Origin: Hirudo medicinalis
Lineage: Eukaryota > Annelida > Clitellata > Hirudinida > Hirudinidae
Direction: 5' to 3'
NCBI GenBank assembly: GCA_011800805.1
Contig: MPNW01000108.1
Span: 47,504-111,503, forward strand
Length of the DNA stretch: 64,000 nucleotides
Numbering within the stretch: position 1 is the stretch's first letter; each line of letters opens with the position of its first letter. The notes under the pieces were generated by a model. The model was not told the DNA's origin, did no database searches, and saw only the letters and a program-made list of their open reading frames with translations. Below, piece after piece: positions 38,901 through 50,900 of the stretch. Made by a program: the position numbers and the translations under genes.

Positions 38901-41900
38901 AAAAGCCTCTACAGAAGTCATGAGCACATTCTTTGAGAGATCTATTATCTTTCCTGTTTTCCAATCTATATGAATCAGTTCCTTTGCTGGATCAAAGTTT
39001 TTCTTGCCCTCTTTATCAACATGCTTTGATGAAGGTGATGATATTACTGGCTGAAAAACACTTGATTTAAAAGTTTTCTGTGGAGCATTTATTGCACATT
39101 CAAAATCATAATTGTTGGTAACTGCATTTGGTTCAAGATTTTTCTGAAAGTCATTAGAAGCAACCTTGCACTCATAAGTATTCTTATAAATTTGTGTGGT
39201 TGGAGCTTTGGACAAAGAAGCCATGTAAGTGCATTCTTCTTGGTAAGGATCAGATTTAATAGTAACATCTCTCTTTTGAATAGGATCATTGAGATCCTCT
39301 AAAAAAGTGGAAGGTGATTTTGAGTAAGGATCAGATTCACTGACATCCTCCAAAGTTTCCTTGATTTGAAGTTTTTGAACCTTATCAATAACTCTCTGAG
39401 TTGCTATCAAACTTCTTCCATCTTTGGCAATCTCAATGAAAGCAGGTGTTTCATCTGTGTTTGTGTCAAATGTTTTGGTCTCAAACGTTTTCTTGTTTGG
39501 CTCATTTTTAACAAAACTTACTTCAGTGGAAGTATCAGAAAGTTTCTTGGGCTTACTTGATACAAAATCTTTTTCTGTAAATGGAGGAATGTCACCAAAT
39601 GAATCAGTTATATTTTCTTGTAGACGGGCACCCTTTAGAAGGGAGACATTAGTCTGTAGTGAAGACTGGATAACATCGCTGGTGATACATTCAGTATTAG
39701 CTAAAATTGGAGCTCCTGGAAAACATATCAAACCAACTTTGGCAGCATCTGAGAGGCTCAATTCAGAGTGAATGATACAGTCATTAAAAGTTTTTTTGCT
39801 TTTGTTTACCAAACCCAGGGAAATAGCAGTCAACAAAGAGATACGATTCTTTGTTGAGGCATCATAAACACAAGGAACGTTCTGATCAACAATGTTTGAA
39901 TCAATGCACTCCTCCAGTGCTGACAATTCTCCTGACTGGAAATCCATGACAACAGAGCATTTGTCTTGATAACGCTGCTTAATCAAGCCCAATATGATGG
40001 CCCTGGAAAGAGTTATATTTTTTTCAAGAGTACTATCTGAAAACTTTCCAGTCTGTCCATTGATCACTTTTGATTCAATTGCCTTGTTCAATAATAATCT
40101 TTCACCAGTTAGTGGATTTAGTACTATATTTGCTTCACCAGAAATTAAATTATTTTTGATTGCAGTTTCTAGATCGAATGTCTTTTTAGAAAATGGAAGT
40201 TGAAAAAAACCCTTTTCATCATTGAATAGTCCACATCTTATGGCATCTTCAAGATTGACTGTGTGAGATAAAAAATTTAAATAATTAGGATCAAGTGTCA
40301 CGTCACGATTCAATAGTTTGGAAAGAGAGATGGTGCCTGTCAATAGACTTATAGTACCATCATCAATCAATGCATTTAAAGAAAACTTCTTTCCATTTGA
40401 AATGTCCATCAAGGCTGGCTGAAGGGGATTGATAAAACCAGCTTCAATAGCTTCTCTTAAAGTGAGAGATTTTGTAGAAAATGGATCGAAGTAAACACCT
40501 TTACGAATGTCAAAGAGGCCCAAAATCACAGCATCATAAAATGACATTCCAGAATAACCTTCACCTTCATCAGAACACATCTCAGTTCTAGTAGGAGTCT
40601 CATCCTCAATAATTATTCTTCCAGACTCATCTCTTAAGTAAGTTACTTGGACAACCATCTTCAGTGACACTGAATCAATCTCCTTATTCTCCTCCATTTT
40701 TATTTCAATCTTTTTGTTGGGATTTTTCATTTTTAATATTGAAGCAATGTAGTCTTCAATCAAACCAAACTCTAAAGCCTTTGATATTTGAATTTCTTCT
40801 TTTGTGACTCGATTTAAGACCCTTCCACCACTCCAATCAATGGTCACTTTTGTATCTCTTGTTACCACAGATTCGTCAGATGAATCATTACTATTTCTAA
40901 GTCCAGGTTTTTCTCGTGATTGAACATAGCCCTTATAAATAGCCAGGTCTATTTTAAGAACATCATTGTTTGCAGGATCAAAATACAGAGTCATGTCCTT
41001 ATTCAACAGTCCCAGTTGCAAAGCTTCATTAACAGATACCATGTCACCTGTGATGGGGTTATAGACGCCTAGAATGTCCTCTCTTTTCTGCGCAACAATA
41101 GCGCTCTTGAACAATTCCTGCTGATCAACCGTATGGGTTGTACCAATAATTAAACCTCTCTCCAAAGCCTCTGGAATGGTAAAATTCTGATTTGTGATGT
41201 AATCGCAATACAGACCTCTTTCTTCGTTGATCAGCCTGCATGTGACTGCATCAGAAAATGATATATATTTACCAGTCTTTGGCTCCTTAACTCCAGTAAT
41301 TTGAAAGGTTTTCCTTTCCTCTACAATTTCCTCGTGGGCCATTTCCTCCCGAGCATCCATTTCATCATCAATATGCAAACTAGCGACTTTCTCTTCTCTG
41401 GGAATGTCTTTTTCCTTTGGCCTGCCCTGAATCACTTTGATAAGTTGTTTATCAATTGCTTCGCTAAGAGTCAAAGTTTCATTTGATTTCAAGTTATTGT
41501 AAACTCCAGCTGAGGGATCAAAAATACCCATCTTTATAGCATCAGATGCACTTAATTCCTTCCCATTGAATGGATTTACAACAGAACTGATGGTGAGAGC
41601 AACTTCTTTTGAAGTCAGAATTTTTTTCAATGAACTTTCATCAACATCATCATCATTAACATTTGAGATTTTAACATCTGCCAATACATGACCTAGGCTG
41701 ATAGCTTCTGTAATGGGCATGGAAACCTTTTTGATTGGATTTATAAACAATCCCTTTAGTTGATCTAAGTATCCTGAGTTTACAGCTTCAATCAGGGTCA
41801 GCTTTTTCCTGGTTATTGGATCTACAACTCCTGTGAGAGTAAATATTTTGGTCTCCCTGATCAGTTTGTTTTTTTGCATCTCACCAGCATATGGACTCTC

Positions 41901-44900
41901 ATCTGCAAACACTAAACCTAATCTAATAGCATCTCTGATGGGAATTTTGACCACATTACCATCAAAATCCTTTCCATTGTAAAGTGCATTAGCTTGGTCT
42001 AAAATCCCTCGTTGAACTCCACTGAAAGCATCTAGTATCTTCTTCGTCATAGGATCAATAACAGAAGAAATGGCAAAATAAACTTTCTCAGCAGGTGTAG
42101 ATGGGGTTGATAGATCCTTTGCTTTTTCTTTGTGCTGATTACTTTCACAGACTTTTTCTTCTTTATCAGATTTGAGCTTTACAAAATTATCCTTAATGAG
42201 CTGCTTGAAGTTTGTGACCCCATCCAAGCTAGAGAAGAAGCCATGAGGATCAAGCAATTTCAGTTTAAAAGCATCTTTCAATAAATAACATTTCAAAGAA
42301 GTTGGACAAATGAAGAATGCATCTTCTAAAAAGTTCATCTGTAAAGCATCACGCAATGACATTTGTTCATTTGTTTCAGGATGAGTGAAAATGCCAGAAT
42401 CTGGATCAAGAAGGCAATACTGAATGGCTCTGGACAATTCAAGTGGAAATCTGATCTTTCCTGAATAAGCAGAGGCTTCAGTAGAAACAAGTGAAAGAAG
42501 TTTTTTCTCATGTGTGGAGACGGATTCAAATCCAGAAGCTGTCTTTCTACTATGAAACTCTTGCTTTGTGTGCTTTGTTATTTTCTCCCCACCATCTTTG
42601 ATTGGTTGAAAGAACTCCTCCATGTCCTCAGAGTGCATGTGCTCTTCCTGTGGTGTTGTCTCTCTGGCACCTACTGGCATGACATCTGTCATCCCCTGGA
42701 AAGATTGAGTTGGAGTTTGATAAAGTGACTTTTCTTCAGTGCTTGTCAACCGGTTCAACTGGGACCAAGAATTTTCAGCTTGAAACAGATTCTCCATTGT
42801 GGAAGGCACCTCAAACGAATTAGATGGCTGGAATGTGTCCATCTCTGATTGGTAGGTCCTAAATGATGGAGCAGATTCTCTTTCGGAATCAAGCTAAAAT
42901 AAATATGTAAATATAATTCTATTATTATTATAAACATTAGTATACATTATCTAGGAGTTTCCACTCTGAAAATTTCTTTAAACTAGATAATGTAAATAAA
43001 GAAAGATGACATGTTTTATCAATAAGTTAGTACATGTATTTCTACCAAGTCTTATGCTTAGCTCATAGGTTCAATCTTAAATTATTGTTAATCTCAGGGA
43101 ACAGAATTAATGCAATCCTTACCACAAAAGAGCATTTGAGCTTCTCCAAGATAGGTTTCCTAGAAGATAGATTAGCTTTCAAAGCCTCCAAAAGGAAAGC
43201 ATATCTATCATTGAGTGACTTCATTTCCTCAGCGATAGACTCTCTGGGGCTACTGTCATGCATAACAACCCTCTCCAGATTCTTCTTGAGTTGTTCAACC
43301 TCATTTTCATATATCTAAAGTAATACAAAATAATCAATGCTAATAATAAAATTTCTGATGATTAATGCTGTAATACTAATGTTTGTTGATCAGATAATTA
43401 GCAAACATGCAGATTAACAAGTAAAATCAATTGGAGCCTTACAAAAGTTTGCATATTAGATTTCATAAGATGCATAAAGATGTTATGTATTTATATCTCA
43501 CCCTGGCCTCCTTCAAAAATAACCCAGAACATTTGTTTAAGCTCTCCATTTTGAAGCGAAATGATTTCACGTTTTTAAACAGTGACTAAAAATCAAGTTT
43601 TAAATTAATTATGAAACAGTCATCAAAATCAAGACAAACTAACATAAAATGAAAATTAATTATCAGAAAAAGTTTAAATTATTTAATATCAAGTTAAAAG
43701 TGTCAAATTAACCATAAAATATTCTGCAAATTCCAAATTTTTCCAATGTTCACTTTTGTCACACAAAAATTAATTTGAGAAATAGAAAAAATGGCACACC
43801 AATTAATATTTCATTACCTTATCTTAAATAGGTTTATAATATTGTAACAGGCCTCAAGCACAGAAATTAAACTAAAACTTCAAAATATTTCTCACAATTA
43901 AATTTTCTGTTGATTTGACTAAATCCATAGTGGGATCCTGGCTAATTTTATTAAAAGAGTTCTCATAATCAGAAAGAGCATTGTCCACTTTCCTTTCTTC
44001 TGTTTTGTAAGTAATCAAATTTTCATAAGCCTGATCAACACCTAATTTCCTGAAATTAAGAAAGTTACATAAAAATATTTTATTCTCAAATTAAATAATT
44101 ACCAAGGAAATAAGGCAATTTTCACTGTATTCAAGAAAAAAAAACTGAGGAGTTTTAAATTATTTTTCAATTGTTTTTTGCTATTTATAGTTATGCCTCA
44201 AATATCCAACTCAGCCTTTTAAAATAAAATCATGACATTCGGTCAAACCTCTGAATAATTTTCTGTTGCAACTCATCCCAGCGAGATTTTATGCTGCTCA
44301 GATCTTTAGAAATGCATTGACTATCAGTGTACAAAAGGGCTCCAGTAGAATGTGGCTTTGAACTCAGCTGCTTGAGGGACTTAGCTGTCATTTCCAGATT
44401 ATCAAGGAGATCGTGATTTTGCAAAAATTCACTTTTAAGTTTCTGTTGTAATATAAATATTATTATTGTATTCCTCAGAATATCAGAGTATTCCTCAAAA
44501 TGTGTTTTGAAGGTTATATTAGTTTTCCATACCTGAAAATGACTTCTAATTTCATCTACTTGAGATAAATTTGATGAAAGACTCGAATACTTTGCAACAG
44601 AATCATCTAAGTCACGCATAAATTTGTCAGCCTTAGACTTCCCTAGCATGAATTCTGTTGTTAATTCCAACCTTAGAAAAAAAAAATGCATTATGATTTA
44701 CCTTAAGAAAGGATCTACTTAATAGAAAATTTGCTTCAAACCTCTTTGACAAAGTTTTTTGCATTTGGGAAACAACATGAAACTTTTCCTGCAACTTGAT
44801 GAACATATCTTCAATAGTTGCTGTTCTCTGAGAGGGATTCATGCTGTTGTATTTCTGTTTGCCAATTTCCAGATTATCTTTAATCTCACTCAACTTTGCC

Positions 44901-47900
44901 TCGATAACCTTTAAATAATATTTCCTCATCACCAGAATCCCATACATTTTCATTCTCAACATACAAGTTCAGTTTAAGAAATAAAAATACATGTCATAAG
45001 GAGACATGAGTTTACAGGAATGCATTAGCAACTCACTATTAGCTGTTTCTTGGCAAGCTCAAGTTTTTCACCAGAAGGATAAAATGATGTCTGGGAACTC
45101 AAACTAGTTTCGTGTTCCAAAGTGTCGATAGTTTGCAATAGCTTCCCAAATTCGTTCAAAAGGATGACGGACTTGTTTGGCTTAGAATCTTCAAAATTTT
45201 AATTGTAATCATAAATCATATTCATATCAAGGGTTCAATATTTTATAATTATAAAATTTAAGCAAAAAATATTTTCATTTACAAAAATTATTTAAGTTAA
45301 GAAAATATTATAGCCAAAAAGAAACAAAAATTACAAGTCAGGTTGACTCTATGATCAAAGTCATCGAGTGTCTGTTGGCACGCGTTGAAATCTCGCCGAA
45401 ACGACTCATAGGTGTGGCTATCTCTCACATTGTTCATCAGATATTTGTTGCTTTCATTCAAGTTCTTCCTCAGTAATGACCTTTCTTCCAGTGGCATTTC
45501 TTGATACTGTAGGAAGCAACAAATAACAACTCAAAGATGGGCATCTTAAATCAAAAGCTATTCAGACAGTTTAATTTACTTATATTATTTATTAATTTCA
45601 AATGATTTTTAGACCATTTTGTTTTAATGAAAAAGTAAGCATTTGAAAAATCCCTGAGTTTCCAGTAGATCAAAATATGCTCAATCCTTCATTCAAGCCT
45701 TCACCTGTAATGCATTCAGTGATTTTATCTCTTGAATCAGATGGCCTGCAAGGCACTTGTACATCCTTGATAGAACATTCTCCATCTTATCAGTAAGTTC
45801 AACATAATTCTTCCTCAACCTAAAATAAACAAGTTTCAGTGTCAGATATAGCATTTTGTGAACCACTTGTGAATCTTAATAGCCAATGATTGATCAGTTT
45901 ATTTAATTCTTTTTTCATTTAACAAAGTGCAATAATTATAATTTTATATTTAAAGATGAGTCGCTGCAAAATTACAATTATTTTTATTCAACGTAATATC
46001 GTTAAAATAGCAATGTTGTTGTTTCTCAGTGTAAATAACTTAGAAAGGTTGATCTTAAAATGTAGTGATAAGAAACAAAACAACAACCTTGAAACAGAGG
46101 CAGAAGTCTCTTCACCTGGAGAACAGATGACAAAACAAAGAGAGGGCAGAATTCCCTCAAGGCCTGCAGAATTCCTTACTTTCCACTTTGAAGACAATGA
46201 ATTACTCACTAGAGTGCACATCTCTCCCTCAGATACTGAAAACTACAAGAGAAAACAAAATGTCACAAAACTATGCATCATTGTTTAAAAATTATTAAAA
46301 AAGAATTAATTGAATTATTTAACCTTTAAAATGAAAACCTAAATTAAAACTTAAAGTCATGATATTTCCACCTACATTTGAAAGCTTATAGGAGCACAGA
46401 GCCCTGATGAGTGAGTTAGGAGGGAGGCTTTTTGAATTGATATTTATGGTAGGAATGTCTGTGGACTGACGATCAACTGCGTCAATCACCTCCCCATAAA
46501 GCTGGGTTGTTTTTTTTAGCTCCTGCAGAAACAAACACCATGTTTTTTACATGTGGCCATTATTCAATGATTTCTAGGCATTTTATTTTATGCTTTATTT
46601 TAATAATTTAGTGGTTTTGTATGAACCTTTAAAACTAAATATATATATTTACGAAATTGTAACATAAAATAGAATAAAAATAACATAAAGATTTAATTGA
46701 AAATAATTTCATTACATTAATGTTTAATAATGAGTAATTAATATTATTAATTCTCGAATAGCAGATTCCTCTTGGTTAAAAGAAATATTTACTAATTTTA
46801 CTTGTTAGAGAAAGACAAGAAAGTTTGAGAATGAAAACATACCTTGAAAACATCAACAATCCTCTGGGCCTCATCAGCATTCAGTACTTGCTTCTCAGAT
46901 AATTCATCAATTAGATTCAACTGTTTCATCAGCCACCTATCAGCCTCTGCCAATTCACTGTGGAACTAACATCAGTAATATAACATAATAACATCAGAAC
47001 ATGAATAATTTATTAGTGGTAACAACGAAAAGATTAGTTATGAATATAAATTATATTTATATTACATATTTATACATAATTTTAAAATCCAACTGCAAAT
47101 GCTCATCACAAAATTGATTGTAAGAAAAGTAATAATACAAAAAGTATGTGTTTCTATCTTCCAGCTTATGAAGACATTTCATGTAGTCACCATTCAGTTG
47201 ATAAAAACCTCAATAAACATGGCACATGTCACATCTATGGAGAAACTTCATCAATCCAAAAATCAAACAAGAAAAAATTGCTCCTCAAAAATCTCAAAAT
47301 AGGCAACCTAGTTAGCATACAACATTAAGAAAGATATTGTCAACCTGCTTGTATGATTTGATATTTCTAATGTGGACCTCCATGCAATGAGAGAGCTGAG
47401 TAAGCCAAGCTTTTTGAACTTGAAGAAGATTGCAGAAAAACTGAAAAATTATGATATTAATAACAATAGCCCCAATGTTTGTGTTTAATGTATTAAATGA
47501 ATTAAGTTTGTTTTATTAAGCTGCTAATAAACAAAGCATGCCGAAGCTTTAGAAAAACAAAAGTTTCAAATTGACATGTCAAAAACATGGCCCATAACAA
47601 ACTGAATCAATCAACGAACAGTATTTTTAACATTGTCTGCTAGATAGTTCAAATTTCAATAGCTATGTAATATTATTTGACATTAATAATTCCACATTTT
47701 TAAGCAATTAATAAACTTGGAAACAAAAGTAATATGTCAAAAAATAACATTACTTGAATTGTATTTGATGCAGGATGTTGGTCCCTCATGAGATTGTCAC
47801 CCCTCTCCAGAAGTGATGCGTGTTTGTCGTTTCGTCCGTTCAGTTCCGTTCCAAAACCCTGAAGAGAAGCATGATTTTTATGTTATGTACTTATTAATGA

Positions 47901-50900
47901 AAGAAAAAATTATTTCATAGGATCCTTGTCTTCAACATATTATGTTGGTAGATCTTAAGAACCTTCAAAGCAACTAATGACTGCATCTTACATGCTACTG
48001 GAAGCATTTTCATAAGCAACAACATGTCATGTGGCAATAACATTCATTACCATTGATTTTAATAAGAAAACTATCATTACCACAACTACACCCTTATTAC
48101 TATTCATTCTTCTTGTAATTATAATAAGTCTTTCCTTGGGAAGGAGCACTATATAAATGGTTAACAAAAAAGTGCCTCTGAAGCTATGCATATGGCGCTA
48201 TATAAATGAACTACATTTACATTTACATTAATATAATTTTTAGGTCTTAAAATTAAAAATATCTTGTCTTTTCCAATGCAACTAGATGTCACCTAAACTC
48301 ACATAGAATTTGTCCAGTTCCTCTGCTGGAAACTCAGCAGATGACACACTATCAGATGCCTGTCCTTCTTTCTCCTTCATCCACTCCAGCTCCGAGCTGA
48401 TATCCTTCAGGAACGAAACCAAGGATCGAAGGTTGGCCAGACGGAAATTTGAGGTGCTCTGAAGTTCAGAAGAATTGATATTTTGCTTCTCTTCATTTTA
48501 GATCTCTACTTCATACACAAATAAAAATGTTGGAAAGTTATTGCAATGCAATTAAAAAGGAATAGATAAAAATAATTGTTTAAATTTTTTTAATTAATGT
48601 TTTAATTAAACACTGAAAATTTCAAACCTGAAGTTGAATATACAAAAGTTCCAACTGAGAAAGTTGCTTGTTGTAGAGAGAATGTTGTGCATGAGGAATA
48701 TTTTTCTGACATTAAATGAATCAGAATCAAATTCAATCTTAAACAATAAAATAATATTCCCTTTTTATTTAAATTCCTACAGACAATGCTAATAACCTTT
48801 GCATTTATACATTCCTGAATGGATGACTGGAATTCTTTGATGTTCTGTTGCCATTTTTTCTGCAACTCCAATGAATCAAATGATGATCTCAAATCACTTC
48901 CATATCCTGCTTTCTCCATATCTCTCTAAAAAAATTGTTTTAATAATAAGCATAGTACTTGCATAATATTAATAAAAACCCAAGTTACATTTAATGGCAA
49001 GAGCTCAAACTAGTCGTATTATTAGATTTGCTAATGTTATGACAAACACAAAATTTAAGGATCATAAGTTTGAAATTTGTTCCAATAGAGGAGAAACTGG
49101 TTCTACTTATTTTCACTAATTTTAGGAATTAAAATGCAACCTCCTTCTCCTTCAGCCACTGGAAGCAATCCTGCAACTGTTTTGACAAGAATCCAGTCGA
49201 AGTTTCATGCAACGAGGCATCAGATGAATTTCCAGACTCCATGTAACTCATCAAAGCATCCCTATTCTTCGTGTATCTCTTCCTCAGTGTCTGAATGCTG
49301 CAATGCATACTATTTGTTAATGTGGGCCAAGACCTTAGACTGACTTAAGTTCACTCAAATGTGCCATGTGCACTTTGATACTTTGTGGCTAATTTAGGAG
49401 TGTTGAATTATTTAATCCAAAAAGGAATTTATTCACATAGTTCCTAAGTATGAGTTTCTACAAAAGTAAGTGAATTCCATATCATCAGCTGACTTTTTGG
49501 CCATCTGACTCAAATCTTGATGTCCTCCTTGCTGGAGTTTCTGGAGGTCGCTGAAGAGCACCTGGAAGGATTCCTCAATGCTGCTTTGAAGCTGCTTCAG
49601 ATTGGTCAGAGCAGATTTTGAACTGTAGCCCCATTTCTTCAAAGCCTTTTACAAAATATTCATAACTAAAATTTCTATTTAAATAAATATTCATAAAAAT
49701 AAATATGCAGCATTGATTTAACTGAAAATACTGGCAATATTTACTACCATTTATTAAAGTTATTACAATTTATTACATTTATTATTTAATCACTCATAAG
49801 ACAGTGCCAATAGAAACACAAAAAGATTTCTATTTAAAGCAAATCCAACCATCATTTTAGCTTCCATGCTGTCCAAGAGATCCTGACATTTGTTGCACTC
49901 CCAATGTACTTTTTCATTTAAGTTATCCATTTTTTGTATCCTATGAAAAAGGTGTCTACCATAATTTACTCGTACAAGTTCTAATCTAAAGCATGACAGC
50001 AGACAAAATATAATTTCTGTTACTTAACTTTGCTTCTAATCTTTTAAATTATAATCAATTATTTAAAGGCTCATAATTTGTAATTGTAAAATGCATATCT
50101 CAAACATATTGTTCAAAAATCACTGCCTTGTGAGTTCTATGTGAATGGCAGAATCCCTTTCTTGCAATGCCATGACAAATTCATTCCACAATTTGTTCAC
50201 TTCATTGATGTGCTGTTCTGCTTTTATGGGAAATTGTCTCGTGTTCTGCAAATGTGTCAATGATCTTAAGCATGGAAGATTAAGCATAACTTACAATCAA
50301 ATGGAAGAATAATTTTCTAACTTAAATTATTTCATTGCTTTAAATAAATATTTTCAAATACCTCTCGCTGTTTTACAACATTCTCTAACCTGAAGATCAT
50401 CAAAAATGTTGGTAATGAGGTATCTTTCTTGAGACTTTTGAGCAACATCTTTGATTCGAAATCTTTCGAAATCTTGAGCAACATCCTTGAATTAACAACA
50501 AATAAATTGAAACAGTTTCAAAAATTAAAACTGTCCATGTGAAGTGCCACTTTAGAGTGCTCGTTGTAGAAAATGTTGGCATTTAACTTACATCCGCAAA
50601 CATCCTACAAATTGTTTGCCATGTCACTTTTCAAAGGGACTGAAGTGTGAAATGGCTTCAGTTTACAGAGCTGATGTTAGTAAATGATAGCAGTGCTAAT
50701 TAATTATAATTTGTCATTCATTAGTCACATTCATTCATTTGTTTTCAATGAGAACACAAAAGGCAGAGCACTGGTGTTTAAAGTCTATAAAATAATCTTT
50801 TATTAAACATTTCTGATTTTATCAACAAGACAGATCTAATCAATCAACAGACAAATCTTCAGACTGACCTTCATTTCCGAAAGAGTTTGTGGGAAATCTC

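Noticed and set aside
35632..42842. Two separate plakin-repeat genes (38211-42842 and 35620-38214)
   Set aside because: The repeat continues seamlessly across the break in another frame, and exon phases on both sides require one missing base; one exon with a frameshift explains everything.
45956..46288. 110-codon plus-strand gene
   Set aside because: Antisense shadow of the plakin SH3 exon.
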